A stretch of 64,000 nt of DNA from Podospora pseudocomata (taxonomy: Eukaryota; Ascomycota; Sordariomycetes; Sordariales; Podosporaceae), in contig NC_085891.1 of the NCBI RefSeq assembly GCF_035222375.1, positions 2,604,001 to 2,668,000 on the forward strand, given 5' to 3'. Below the pieces are notes generated by a model, which was not told the origin of the DNA, ran no database searches, and saw nothing but the letters and a program-made list of their open reading frames with translations. Shown here piece after piece: positions 24,120 through 37,000 of this stretch. Positions within the stretch are counted from its first letter, which is position 1, and every line of letters begins with the position of its first letter. A program made the position numbers and the translations under genes.

Positions 24120-25544
24120 GATGGAGAAGAGGACCAGAGAGGTCCCCGGCTGTAATACTTCGTATATGATGTACCTGAAGGAGTTTCCAAGGGTAGGATG
24201 ATGGTGAGCTGCCAGCCACGATCCGGGCGTTTCTTTATTATTACTATTTGTTTTCCTGGTTGGTGTTGGATTTGGCAGTCCCTCGCTATGGGTCATTTCC
24301 AGATCTGACTGCCGCAAGGCACATCATTTTGGGGGGGGCGGGATACGATGTGATGACATTTCCTTACCAAAAGCATTTCGCCAGCCACTTTTTTCCCCGG
24401 CAGGCATTTCACTCCCTCACTCTTACCAATCTCATCTTCATCGGTGGCCGCCAAACGACGGATCACAATCACCCCCATCAACAATTAGCACCACAACTAT
24501 ACGGGCTCGTGGGCAACAAAGCTCTTGGGGTCACACCCACACAGAGAGCACGCCCAGCCACCGAAATCGAATTCCCCTCCCCAGTCCGATACGTCACACC
24601 ACTTAGTTCTCGAATCAGTTCTCACAACCCCCTCTGCTTACAACGAAAAAAAAACCGATAAACACCAAAACTCTTTTCACCACGTCCAACCCATCTTATT
24701 TTCCGCCTTTACACCCCCCAACCGACGCTTGGACTTCAACATGCTCAATACAGCCGCGCGAACCGAATAGGTCTAGCCAATGCCAAAATTCACAGCTTTT
24801 TTTTTCCTTTCCAGTCTTGTGTGTGGACGAGGCGATGGTTTTCTGCTTTGCCTGCGGTCACCATCACTAGCTAGCTCCGCCACCGCTCTAGAACCAAGAT
24901 TACTCACTTGTCTCTACTGATCTCTGGAGGGATGTAGAGATGGGGTATTTAGGTGTAGACTAGAGAAGATCAATATGAGCATTACGATGACTTTGCCTTT
25001 GCTTCCAGGCTGATTTTTATGTGATGTACTGTACATAAAAGTGTCGATGTGAAGGTCTGGTTTGATAGGTATGATCCAGGGTTGTCTAAGCTCTCTTTTT
25101 TAAAATCATCTAGGGTTATCCAGCCGTAACCCTCTCTTGGCATTTTTCTTTTCTGGGTTCCCCAGAGTTCTCGAATGCCGGAGCAGGGCCCCCCGCCGCT
25201 GCCGGGTGGGCCAGGGGGGAAACGGTGCGGGAACAGGGGAAGCAGCACTGAGCAGTTCACTAGGATAGCTAAGTGACAGGGGTGATCTTTCTGATAAAGC
25301 CACCCTGTCCGGAACCTCTTTTTGGTGACACACCACCTTGATGAGCGCGACGCGGTTTCCGTCTCATTGTGAACGCGATTTGGACAGATTGCGCCAATTG
25401 ATTTTTTTTTCTTACCTAATTTTAGGAAGTGAGATTGGAAATAAATTCCAATCCACCTTTTGCGAACAGCAGCAGTTTGCGCAAAACTGACGAAAGCTAT
25501 ACACAGCGCGCAACCAACAAACGGACGGGTTACGAGAGACCAAG
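24120..25544. other. Intergenic: KH gene 3' end and HUT1 promoter
   Basis: No gene recognised. It probably contains the KH-protein 3' UTR in the first few hundred bases and the HUT1 promoter in the last few hundred. Confidence 0.55.
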
Positions 25545-26948
25545 ATGGCTCGCACCAAAGCCGCGCCGATCAGGCGGGAGCCGTCGTCTGAGTACACCGC
25601 CGGGGAACTGAAACGGACGGCGAGTGGACGGGTTGTCGAAGAGGAGAATGGGACGGTGGCGGAAAAGGTGGAAAGGGAGATTGCAGACGCCGTCGTCGTG
25701 GTGACGAAGCCGGGGAAGAAGGAGGCGGGCGTGGTGACGCTTGTTGTCTGCGTGGCGGGGATATATGCCTCCTTGTTTGTTTTCCTCTGTCCCCCTTTCC
25801 AAACAACAGCCGTGATTGCTAACGATGGACAGTCTAACCTGGGCCTACCTCCAAGAAAAGCTCACAACGACCACCCACGGCCCGAACAAGGAAAGGTTCA
25901 AGTTCTCGGTTTTTCTCCTCACAATCCAGAGCCTGTTTGCCGGCTTGGGCGGGCTGCTCTTCACGTGGGTGAGCACACCCAAAGGGGAGAAGATGAAGAG
26001 TCCGGTCCCCAACAGGGGGATCTTGCCACCGTTGCTGCTTGTCGCGGTGACGAACGCGTTGGCCGCGCCGTTTGGGTACGCTGCTTTGGGGCACATCGAC
26101 TACATCACGTTCATCCTGGCCAAGTCGTGCAAGTTGCTGCCGGTGATGGCGCTGCATGTGACGGTTTTTAGGAAGAGGTACCCGCTTTATAAATACTTGG
26201 TTGTTGCGGCGGTCACGACGGGGGTGGCGGTTTTCACGCTGCATTCGGGGAGTAAGAAGCACAAGGCGGGAGGGGGAGGGAATTCGGGGCAGACGGGGTG
26301 GGGGATGTTGCTGTTGGGGATCAACTTGCTGTTTGACGGGTTGACGAACAGTACGCAGGATTACATCTTTGGGGCTGATAGGAGCTATACGGGGCCGCAG
26401 ATGATGGCTGCGAATAATTTGCTGAGCGGGGCGCTGACGGGGGGGTATTTGGTGATGAGCCCGTGGTTGGTGAGGACGGGGGTGGGGAGGTGGTTTGGGA
26501 TGGATGTTGCTGGGGGTGGGGGGGAGCTGGTGGCTGCGCTGGAGTTTTTGGGGAGGCACCCGCGTGTTTGGAGGGATGTGCTTGGGTTTGCGGTTTGTGG
26601 GTGTGTGGGACAGGTTTTTATTTGTGAGTTGTTTTTATCTTGAAGGGTCGTTGTTGATGTTGATGATGATGATGGTTGGATGGGTGGGTTGGCTAACAGG
26701 ATGGGAATTTTCTAGTCCATACGCTCTCGACTTTCTCGTCAGTGCTGCTCGTTACTGTCACGGTGACGAGGAAGATGTTCACCATGATTCTGAGCGTGAT
26801 TGCGTTTGGGCATACGCTGTCCCAGATGCAGTGGTTGGGGGTTGGGCTGGTGTTTGGTGGGATTGGAGTTGAGGCGCAGATTGCGAGGAAGGAGAAGTTG
26901 GCCAAGGAGGCTGCTAAGAAGGCGGCTAAGGCTGGGAAGAAGGAATAG
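25545..26948 (+). CDS. HUT1: HUT1-type UDP-galactose/nucleotide-sugar transporter
   Basis: Exons 25545-25774, 25833-26623 and 26716-26948 (introns of 58 and 92 nt) give 417 aa. Splicing restores ASFLTWAYLQEKLTTT and GQVFIFHTL, both typical of the Hut1/SLC35B1 family of the drug/metabolite transporter superfamily. About ten hydrophobic segments are seen, starting with the one at residues 58-77 and ending with the VTVTVTRKMFTMILSV and FGHTLSQMQWLGVGLVFGGI helices. Hut1 proteins sit in the ER membrane and are tied to UDP-galactose import or ER homeostasis. The C-terminus is Lys-rich (ending GKKE) and could help ER retention, though it is not a canonical KKxx signal. The hydrophilic N-terminal ~55 residues are poorly conserved. 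Confidence 0.93.
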
Positions 26949-27009
26949 ATTTTTTTTTCTGGTGGGAAAGATAGATAGAAAGGGGGGAAACAGAGATACC
27001 GTACACTAT

Positions 27010-27050
<41 letters not shown>

Positions 27051-27781
27051 CATGTCATGGCATGGGGGAACTGTATATATGTGTTGCTGTGGCATTGCTT
27101 GGGTGTTGGAGAGACAGAGGTTTTGTATGATATTTGAACATTGACCGCTTGAGAGCATTTGATAGGCTCCTAGTTTGCCCCTGTTTGACCAGTCTTTGTA
27201 CCCTCTCTATTAACCACCCTCACTACTGGAGCAACATGCCTCTCGCCCACTGCTCTTACAACCATCGAATCTTTGTGTGAAATAACTTGTTCATATACTT
27301 CATCTACAAGCCAAACTTGCCATCCCTAACTGCTTGTCTACGCCACCAATTCCCGCATTGTACGTAAACCAAACGACAACCTCTCTCCTTAAAACAGCAA
27401 ACAAAACCCTCCCAATCCCATCCAGGTCAAAACTCCTTGTAAAAAAAAAAAAAAAAAAGAAAACCCACGCCCTGCGCTTAACAATTCAAAGCTATGTACT
27501 TGAGAAAATGCAACTTGGGCAGACAAACCGAGCATCTGTCTAGATTGTCTCCGTTCGTGTCTCGATCTCCTCCTGTCCCAGTCCTTGAAGACGACCAAAT
27601 TGATAATCCAAATGCTGCAAAATGTCCCAAACAAAAAAAAAAAAAAAAGGTCCCAAAACTAACCGAGCGCCTTCTCCGTGTATGTATGTATGTATGTATG
27701 TTTGGGCCCAGCCAACAAAGCAAGAAGCACTTTCTTTACTTTGCCCCAACTCCCCTATTCATCACCCCAGCAACCAACCCC
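26949..27781. other. Convergent intergenic region with microsatellites
   Basis: Contains the 3' flanks of HUT1 and of the F-box gene. There is a GA repeat at about 27023-27050, poly-A runs near 27440 and 27631, and a TATG repeat at 27680-27701. No gene is seen. Confidence 0.6.
27023..27050. repeat. (GA)n microsatellite
   Basis: About 14 GA units in the HUT1 3' flank. Confidence 0.9.
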
Positions 27782-29863
27782 TTACATAACCGCACACCCC
27801 ACCGTCCTCCCCCTCTCCCTCCCCCTGTGCCCCTGCTGGTGCACCCCCTGATCCTCCTCCAACACCGCCCTCGTCGCCGTCACCCTCCTCCGTCTCCTCC
27901 ACCCCCCCGCAACCTCCATCTCGTTCTCCGCCTGCATGTACTCGGCCCACTTCCTCTCCACCCTCCTCGCACCCCCCAGATCCCCCTTCAGCACCCGCCT
28001 CGTATGCTCATCGACAGTCATCTGCCACGTATGAAAACACCTCAGTCCAATCACCTCCTTCCCTTTCCCCCCCCCGCCAATCTCAACAACCCCATCCTTT
28101 GCCGGTCTTGCCATCAGAGGCTCCGAGTTCCTAGATAGGATCTCGAGAACCCCCGTCCAGGTGACAAGGGGGGTATCATACACCGTCAGCTTAAGCGTAG
28201 TCCTCGGGAGGGGAGGAGAAGAAGAAGCCGATGATGGGGGGGATAGGCTTCGGTTCCGAACCATATCGGCCGCCTCGGTAAGAGTAAGGTTCGAAATGCG
28301 GGTGTTGTCCATCACGACTGATTTCAGGCTTGTGCACGCCTGAAAAACGGGTAGCATCCCCACGTCCGAGACAGAGTCACACCCCGAGATGGAGAGGTGC
28401 TCCAGCTTTGTCGAGCACGGGGCTCGAGACAGGGCCGTGAATGAAGAGTTGGTTAAATGAGGCAACTCTTCCAGGTCGAGGTGGGTGAGGTTGGGGCATG
28501 AGGCGAAAATTGGGTCGAGGGCCGAGTCGGTCAGCTGGGTGAGGTTCGACAGGGAGAGGCCTTCGAGGTGGGGGGTGACGTGGGCGAGGGATTTGATGCT
28601 GTTGTCTGATAGGCGGCTGCAGCGGGTGAGGTCCAGGTGGCGGAGTTTGCGAGGGGGTGTTAGAGGGCGGTTGGTGAGCATGTCGAATTCGGGGGTTGGT
28701 CCCAAGATCATGGTTCTGAAGGTGTCGTCTGTCATGTCGGAGCAGTTGGATAGGATCAGTCGCTCGAGGTTGTTGGTCGAAAAGATGGCGGTTGCTACGT
28801 CGGCGTCGGACGAAAAACCGCGGACACTGCTCGCGCGGAGGTCGCGGAGTTTGGGGCAGCCTTCGAGGACAAATCGGATGCCGCGGGCGTCCATTTGTTT
28901 GCAACCAGAAACATCGAGGGTCTCCAAGTCGGGGCATTCCCGGGAGATGATCTTGCAGGTGGCATTGTTGACTGCTGGGAGGCCGGTGAGGTTGAGGTGA
29001 ACGAGCTGGTTGTTAGCCTTGAGGAGGGTGTGTAGAGTCGGCCGTTGGAAGTTACGGCACCCTTCCAACGAAGTGCTGTAGAGGTTGTGGCAGGCAGCAA
29101 CCAAGCGCTGAGCCCGTTGCATGTGCTCGATTTGGAGGCAGCCCCTGAGGTTGAGATCGTGCACAAACGGTCCGGCCGTTTCCAGAATCTTGGTCAACGA
29201 CTCGGCTGGGATCTCTCTGTAGAACTTTGAGGCGTCGAATTCCGTCCAAAGCTGGCCATCAAAGCACAGCTCATGGAACCTCTTTGACACTCGTGAGATC
29301 CGGACAAGCTCTTTTGGCGAGAGGAACGAGAGAACATAGATTTTGATCTCATTCGGTATCGTGTCCCAGAAATTGAAAATCTTGGCCCTCTTCTTGATTT
29401 CCGTCGGCAAAGAGATGGTCATCGGCGCCGAAACGGGGTGGTCAACCTTGCGAACCGCCAAGACAGACTCGATGCCATCATAACCCGGTGTCTCGACAGC
29501 CGGCGTTGCGGCAACGGAAGTCGGGGCGGTTGACACGTCTCCAAACGAAAAGTAGGAGGAACTGCTGCTCGGTTGGCCAAACGGTGACGGCGTCGAAGCC
29601 AGGCTCACACACGACAGCGAAGAAGCCGAGCTTCTATACGGGGCGCTCGACGCTCTGGGACGGCTGATTCGGGCACGGAGGCTCTGCGAAGACGATATCC
29701 GCTGCAGACCCCTCAAAAGTCTTTGCCGGCCTTTGCTCTTGTGCTGCAACACCGGGAATTGCTCAGCAGCATCACCTCCGGGCTGGACGTCCAAGCTGCC
29801 GGCCTCGGAAGCGGGGCTCGCCGGCGAACCCGGGGTCGTGTGGGAAATAGTGGAGTCGGCCAT
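27782..29863 (-). CDS. F-box and leucine-rich-repeat protein
   Basis: 693 aa from the ATG at 29863, the first in frame. The frame is open a little further upstream, so a spliced N-terminus is possible. An F-box (FWDTIPNEIKIYVLSFLSPKELVRIS...) lies near residues 160-208, preceded by a Ser-rich low-complexity region. It is followed by ten or so cysteine-type LRRs with recurring L..LDVSGC, L..L.LSNCSD, LRHLDLTRCS, LTHLDLEELP and LEHLSISGCD patterns up to about residue 560. A conserved FHTWQMTVDEHTRRVL segment lies near the C-terminus. F-box proteins of this type connect substrates to the SCF ubiquitin ligase through Skp1, with the LRRs binding the substrate (Grr1/Fbl-like). The substrate is unknown. 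The C-terminal end is Arg/Gly-rich. Confidence 0.9.
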   Translation of the reverse strand: MADSTISHTTPGSPASPASEAGSLDVQPGGDAAEQFPVLQHKSKGRQRLLRGLQRISSSQSLRARISRPRASSAPYRSSASSLSCVSLASTPSPFGQPSSSSSYFSFGDVSTAPTSVAATPAVETPGYDGIESVLAVRKVDHPVSAPMTISLPTEIKKRAKIFNFWDTIPNEIKIYVLSFLSPKELVRISRVSKRFHELCFDGQLWTEFDASKFYREIPAESLTKILETAGPFVHDLNLRGCLQIEHMQRAQRLVAACHNLYSTSLEGCRNFQRPTLHTLLKANNQLVHLNLTGLPAVNNATCKIISRECPDLETLDVSGCKQMDARGIRFVLEGCPKLRDLRASSVRGFSSDADVATAIFSTNNLERLILSNCSDMTDDTFRTMILGPTPEFDMLTNRPLTPPRKLRHLDLTRCSRLSDNSIKSLAHVTPHLEGLSLSNLTQLTDSALDPIFASCPNLTHLDLEELPHLTNSSFTALSRAPCSTKLEHLSISGCDSVSDVGMLPVFQACTSLKSVVMDNTRISNLTLTEAADMVRNRSLSPPSSASSSPPLPRTTLKLTVYDTPLVTWTGVLEILSRNSEPLMARPAKDGVVEIGGGGKGKEVIGLRCFHTWQMTVDEHTRRVLKGDLGGARRVERKWAEYMQAENEMEVAGGWRRRRRVTATRAVLEEDQGVHQQGHRGRERGRTVGCAVM

Positions 29864-32800
29864 AACGGCGACAGGACCGGGAACCGTATCCGGAGTTTTG
29901 GTTTGGAATCTGACAAGCAAACGAACCACGGAGGAAAGCAAGAAAGAAGTTTCAAGTAATCAAAATAACGGATTCTAGAAGAAAGGGGGACAGCAAAGAC
30001 GGTTATCAAGAAGGCAGTGCGTTGTTTATGGGTTCCCCCCCTTCCAATGGCGCCTCGGGATCGCTGAACCGGGAAGAGTGGCGCTGTTTTAAGTCAATGG
30101 TGGAGTGGGGGTGTTCCAGAATAGGGCAGTGGGCGAGGGGCAACGACCAGCAAAGACAAAGGACGAGTCCGTGAACCTCGTGGTTCCAGCGGCAAGTCCT
30201 ATCAAGTTCACCAGCTGTTCCCTGACTACTCGTGGTCAAGCCCTGATTCGGTTCCTAGGGCCTTGTGCCTGTTTGAGAAGCTCGGGATCTCTGGAAACTT
30301 TGGCTGGTCGAGCTGGTGCAGATCAAAGCGGGGAGAGCGAGAGAGGCACTAGAGATTTGGAGGAATTGGATCTTTTGGGACCTGGCCGGCTGCGAGGTGT
30401 GTTGATCCGTGGGATGGTGTGGCCGACTTTCCCGGTGCGGAAGTGATTGGACCGTCAGGAGAAACTGCGAAGGTCTGGCCAGGACAGGGAGTTCAGCCTC
30501 AAGCAGTCGGGGAGCAATGGGAGCCAGTTGTTTCATGCAGGGGAGAGAACAGAAAAAGTTGAGATGGGAGTCAGTGCAAAGGCTGGGAGTTATGTAAAAT
30601 GTCAGAAACAGGTCAAGAGAGAGACCGACGATAAGACAGATACCTAGATACGAATACTGTGCCTGGATGGATTCCCGCAGGGTCCTAGGACTGCAGCCAG
30701 AAAAGTCTGGTTGTCCCCCTCCCCCCCCACCGGATTTCTGATTTACCAGGCAAATGGCATCCCGAATACCCTTAGTCCGAATAGGATAACCAGGGAAAGG
30801 CAAGGGTTCTCCAACATTTGTGGTGGTGTGGTTGCACGAGTATCCCTGCATCCAAGCGTCCACCGTCTCTTTTGGGCCAGAGGACCCCGAGAACAAAAAA
30901 AAAACCAAAAAAACAAAAAAATGGAGGCCAGCTGCACTCAAGAGCCCGCATCTGACCAGCTTCGTGGCACCCATCGAGTCGTTCGTGACTTATACCACTG
31001 ATGGCGATTGGTTCTTGGTGTTCCAATGTTTGTTTTCGTCGCCCATGCGACCCCTCCTGGTCTTATCTTATCTTTGTGGTTGATGTTGGCCCCGTCTTGG
31101 CTTCTGTTGTCTGTGATTCTGGTTGATCAAAAACATGGCGTTGCTCGACAAAGAGAGACGGAGCCGCCGTTTAGCCCGTCAGCACCATTGTTACCATGGA
31201 AGTGGTGGTCAGCAAAGCTCCGAGCTGGGAGTGGGTGGCCAAAAGACCCCTTATCAGCCCAGCTTATCCAGCGCAGATCTGCCCCTCACTGTCACTTATC
31301 AATCTTTACCCCGCCAATTCGCCATCCCGACAATGCCATAGACACAGCCAGCCGAAGCCAGGAATACCACCTCGAAACAGAGTCAGGTAGCGAGCGGACT
31401 TATATTTTGGCAAGAGAACGGAAAGGGAATATTCTGCGGGTGGCTTTCTTGGTGTGTAGGGCAAGGGGGGACCCTGCAGTGAGCAAGCGGTCTTCCAATG
31501 AGCATCACCTATCGGTCAGATGGCTTGCATCCGGGCCGTAAACCCAGCGCTTGGCTGCGCATAATTCTGGATGAAGAAGAAGAAGAAGAAGAAGAAGAAG
31601 AAGAAGAAGAGGACAGCATGCAACGAGGTGGTTCGCTCGGGGCAATAGCTCGCCATTCACATCTACTAACCATGTGGCTACTTGTAGGGATTCCAAAAAG
31701 TAGCATAGGGTGGGGAGGCGGTGGCAGAGCAAAGTCTGCTGACATGACTCGTCCATGACGAACGTCCCAAGTGACCGTTCCTCTGTGCAAAGCGTCAAGC
31801 AGGAACATGGGACTATGGCCACGGGATCATGCCAGTTGGAGGTTGCTTGAATTGGGGTCGACCATCACTATTTATGTAGTTATTTTTGTTTGATTTCTGA
31901 CTTGTTGGCCACATTGGCCTCGAGAACATCTCCCGTCCTTCTGGCCGTTTCATCCACCCGAGATGGTGGGCCGGACACCGACCCGGCGCGGAGGGTCGGC
32001 CCCGGAAGCTTGGCAAAGTGGAGCCTTTCCACGGCCGGGCCTTCTTCTGGTGCTTCCCGAAGCTTGCAACTCCCCACGCTTGGCGAGTGGCTTCCTAGGC
32101 TTGGCCCATCTGCTGTGATGCCCAAAAAGAGCGAAAAAATGTGCTGGTGGACAGCATCACCTCATATAAGCAGCTGACCGCAAGATCCCATGATACCATC
32201 TCCCCACAACTGAGCTCTGAGTAATTTTGGCTTGACAGGTCGTAGTGTGTGTGAGAGCGATGTTGCTAGGGATGTATGACTTCGAAGCGAGATCGGAATA
32301 CGACCTTCTACACGCGGGATGCATGCGGGGGTTGTTGGTGATTCTTCACCTCTGGCATTTCCCCTCCATGAGCGCTGGAATGAGATCACGATGTCGTGGT
32401 TGTGTCTTGGATTCAGGGCGATAAAATACCTCGAAAATCATGCAGGCCATGCGATCGTGCGACATTGGGGACCATCGCAGGGTCTAACCTGCGGAAAAGA
32501 AACAGCAAACTCTGGAAATGATCAACATGACAAGATGCTGGGAAGCTGCACGATGACCTCGCCCGAGACGTCTTTCGCCGAGTGGCTGTTGTGCCTCTGT
32601 GCCTTTTGTGCCACTGCCCGTAGTGGCTGCTGGAAGCCGTCGTCGTCTGAATACCTCCCAAGGTAGTTCAATATCTGTCAGTTAGGCAACTGCCGGAGGG
32701 CCTTGCAACGATGAGACCAAAACCCAAACACCTGCTGAACCCCAGTTAGCCTGCCGTTCTTTTCACATGGGCCCCCGCGTTGGGACTGCAACCAATGCAA

Positions 32801-34068
32801 CGGCAGCCATGCGGATCTCACCAAAAAGCAGGGAAGGAATTCGAGGACAGAGGGTTTCGTTCGGGGTCCACAGTGCGTTTCCAGCAGCTTGGGACTGTGG
32901 CGGGCTTGGCTGGTTGGGTTGAAGGTGGTCTCTAACTGGGCAGAGAGAAGCAAGCCTGCAGCCATCCTCATTTCGTGATACCGGCGGGGGAACAGGAACA
33001 CGCGTGTTAGTTCATCAGAGATATTACACAGCCTTAACCCGTCCTGGATGCCTGGAGAAACGGACCTGTGTCATGCCGTTGTTGTATCGAGCATTTGTTG
33101 ACTTTTGCCCTTTGAAGCGGCAGAACAAAAAGCCACTTCAGCGCTTACCGCGCCGGGCCGCGGAGGTCTGTGTGGCCGTTTGGGGCTTTTTGGCCTCGGG
33201 ATGATCACTGCGGCCAAATGTTCTACCGTGTGCGCACTGTGCCGCGATGGGCTGCCCTATGGTGGCCAACCTGAACTCCCCCTCTGCCCGCCCCATCACT
33301 GCTCGTCATGCACATCCAAACTTGGGGCAGCCCGCTAAATACTTGCAAGAGCGGACCCAGCGAGTGACAGATCATCCTCACAATCTCGATTTCGCTGCAA
33401 ACAACGTGCGACGGCCAGCGACACGATTCCATCAGGCACCTATCCAGACTTTGAGAGAACCACAAGGCATCTGACTGACAGCAGCCACGGTCGAATCAAC
33501 TCGAACCCATCCCTCCACTGCTGCCCGTCGGTTGTCCAGTCGCGGTCGCAGCCGCAGTCGCAGTCGCACTCTTCCTCAACGGGCGCTCCGATTTCGAAAG
33601 TGCATGCATACCTCACCTGGCAGCCCTATCGAGAGCTTCAAAAATCTGCACCTCGTCGCCTGCACTCGCCGCTGCCCTACCTCCGTACTCAAGACACCAG
33701 CTATTTTCTGCGCCGCCAAAGTACTAAGGGACCAAATACAAAGAGGGGTGGGCTCTGAATCTTGTCTTGTCTTTGAGCTTGATCACACCCGACAGACAGA
33801 CGTAGCTTGGGCTCGACTCTTGCCAACCCCGCCAGCCGCGAGCCAGGAGACACGAGACACGAGCCACGAACCACGAGCCTCTCTCCAACACATACCCTTC
33901 CATACGCATTTGCTACACTGCAAACCACTGAATACACTCTGCTTGCGCCAATTATGCTCGGTGTATATGGTGGGAATCATGACCATGGTGGGTTCCACGG
34001 ATACCTAATGCTACGCCGCTCTTCTTTGCCCGCACAGTCGGAGTCAGTGCTGACAAGGGGCCAACCCG
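29864..34068. other. 4.2-kb divergent intergenic region
   Basis: Separates the divergent F-box and PAS-kinase genes. No protein or RNA gene can be supported. Features seen are a (GAA)n repeat at 31573-31612, an A-rich tract near 30895-30930 and an imperfect GCAGTC hexamer run near 33540-33570. A minus-strand frame at 30255-30974 is open for 239 codons but shows no domain. The last several hundred bases are likely PAS-kinase promoter and leader. Confidence 0.5.
31573..31612. repeat. (GAA)n microsatellite
   Basis: About 13 perfect GAA units in intergenic DNA. Confidence 0.95.
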
Positions 34069-37000
34069 ATGACAGGCGACGAAACACGACACGATGCCGA
34101 GGAGCAGCGTGGCCGGTCAAGGCTCTCGCCGGGCTTGCACATCCCAAAGAACCGAAGCACGGGAAACCTAGGGCATATGGGCGGTGATAACTCTGAAAAG
34201 GCTCGAATCCGATTCTCGTTTGATGCTGGGCCCTCTGCCACGGAATATGACACCATCACAAGGTTAGCTCGAGTCGAGATGTGTTGGGGCTTCGTCACTG
34301 TGTTTGGTCTTTGAACTGCCTGAGCTGAAAATACTGACATGTTGGTCCTTTCAGGAGCTCAATCATGACGGACCACGATCACGGCTTGGGCCTGTCAGGG
34401 CTCAGGCGCATCCGGCAGCAGCACAATCCCGTTCGAGCTCCCACGATGCCTTCCTCTGGAAGTCGGGCACCTTCTCTCAGCGCTCTCACCAGATGCTCGT
34501 CCGTTTCGGTGCTGTCCGACATGGGCAACACACCCATCTCTCCTGGCCCAACTTCTCCTGCCTTTACTGAAGACCTGAACCGCTTTCCGTCCGAGTCGTT
34601 GCATTCCTTTTCGTTTGCGCATCAGTCTGAAGACCTTTTGCACAGCCGCCAAAATGTCCTCAAAAAGTCCATCGAGTTTATGAAAGATCGGATGGGCTGG
34701 TCGGTCTCGACGAGCGCTGCCATGGCCAGCGCGCAAGCTCGGGTCACTGGTGACGTGGAGATGCAGAACATGCTGGACCTCCTCGCGAAAGCCCAACTGG
34801 TAGGGGCTGGTAACATTCCAAATGGGGACCTTAGCATCCCCACAGGTCCACTGAGTGGTCCTGCAACCATGTCTGACGAGAATGTGTTTGATAAGGAGTT
34901 CATCCCGAGGACTGAAAGCCCAGGTCCGATTGAGAGATCGCCCTTGTTGTCCCCCTTGACCCTGGAACCTGCTGAGCTGAAGGATGCGCCGGCTACTGCA
35001 CCCCTCCCCAGACCTCAGCTCCTCATGGGAGGAGAGCCCGACTCTGAGAGCTCATCGAGAACCCCCACCAACGAGAGCGGCACGACAGCAAAAACGCACA
35101 CAACCGGGAAGACGACACCTCCACCTGCTATTCGTCCGAACGCTGCGCTGAAGCGGACCATGACCGACACTGTCCAGATATCGGTGCAGCAAAAGCTTAT
35201 GGACGCCATGGCCCAGCCATTCCTTGCCACCGAGCCGGTCCAAGCACAGCACATCATCTCGCGAAAATCACCTCAGCAAGCCTTCACTCCCATGATCAAC
35301 ACAGCTACCTCGCTGCCGGGTGCGGCACATGGCTCCACGAGATGGGTACCTGCCGCCCAGGCCATTTTCACCACAGAGTCGAAGCCACCATGGACGATTC
35401 TTGCCGCCAACGATCTTGCCTGTTTGCTTTTTGGTGTGACCAAGGCCGAGGTCAGGAAGATGGGTATCTTGGAGGTGGTGCAGGAAGAAAGGCGGAACTG
35501 GCTGTCGCGAAAGCTGCAGGCGGGCGTGCACGACGATGCGGGAGATGGCTCTGAGAACGATGCCCCGTCACCGACGAAAGTAACCACGCCGACTAAGAGT
35601 CTGCTCGGTGCTCGCGGGGGTGGAATCACGGCAAAACTCTTGAGCAAGCCCAATTCGAGGACGCAGGCCCCCAAGACTGGCCGGCGACCTGCAACGATCC
35701 ACAACGGCGACCCTAAGCCACCAAAGCCGGGGCATGCTCATAACAACAGCAAGTCTAGGGGCGTGCTGCTGTGCGGAGACGTGGTCCCGATCCAAAAGCG
35801 AAACGGCGCAACGGGTTCGGCCAGCTTGTGGGTGAAGGAGAAGAAGGTGGGCCTCATCTGGGTCTTGGAGGAGATCCACGAGGACGTTGCGTATGTGGAC
35901 GTTGACGAAGACGGCAACGTTGTCAAGCTTTCCGGTGCGCTGGGCCCTATTTGGGGAGACGAGACGATCCAGCCTGGCCTGGACGTTGGGCGGTTGATAC
36001 CCCGTATTCCGCGCCAAGGCTTTGACCCACGGTTCGGCGAGGTCGACTACTATGAGATTACCAAGAAGAAGTACTACACCTGCCGAAACTGCGACAGAAT
36101 CAACATTCCGGCCACAGTCGAGCAGGTCCGGGGGACAACTGAACTGCGAGTGTCCAGTTTCCCCCACATTGCCGGTATCGTTGTGGTAGCCCCTCAGAGC
36201 TTGAAGATCAAGAGCTCAAACTCTGTCTTTTGTGGCGCCCTTTTCGGTCACGAGAAGCCGGACGGGATGTCTATCAACAGCCTGGTGCCAAACTTTGACA
36301 GGATCCTTCAGATTCTGACGGACGAAGATGGCATTCACTTGGTTGATGGCATCGTGATTCCGGAGCACTCCTTCAGGAAAGCATCGGCCTTCCTTGCCCT
36401 CAGAGAGGGCCGGCCGGATGCTGCAACGGGATTTTTGCGGCCCGAAGGTCTTCCGGCCAAGCATCGGGATGGTTCGGAACTCAAAATCGACATTCAGATG
36501 CGCGTGGTGAAGAGTGAAAACCAAACCACGATCCACGAGGAGGTGGTCGAGGAGGGGAGCGATGACGACTCGGCGTCTGGGGGAGCCAACGACAAATTTG
36601 TGGTGCCACACACAGAGATGGTTTATGCTTTGTGGATAACCTACTCTAGGCACCTGCACGCATCCAGAACAAATTTGGGAGTATCGTCGCCGTTGCTCTC
36701 TGGCGCTGCCACCCCGCTTCACCAACCGTCACCTGGACAAACACCCGCGCATACACCGGTGGAAATGCAGTCGGATTCCGACAACGAGCCGCCAAAGGAG
36801 GAACAGACGGCCGCCTCCTCGCTGGCGAGACAGCTGAAGGACGCTGCTTACAACGCCGCTGCCAAAATCACCGGGGGTGCCATCAAGGGCACCGAGGCAC
36901 CAATGGAGCAGCAACAACCGGCGATCGCGGCTGATGCCAAGTCAGAAACAAAGAAGAAAAAGTCGATCGACGACTTTGTCATCCTCGAGGAAATGGGACA

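Noticed and set aside
25834-26559. Minus-strand 241-codon frame opposite HUT1
   Set aside because: Arg/His/Gln/Pro-rich shadow of the transporter exon.
30255-30974. Minus-strand 239-codon open frame with an ATG and a hydrophobic start
   Set aside because: No domain, poly-Gly and low-complexity middle, no codon bias, and it lies in the promoter region of the F-box gene.
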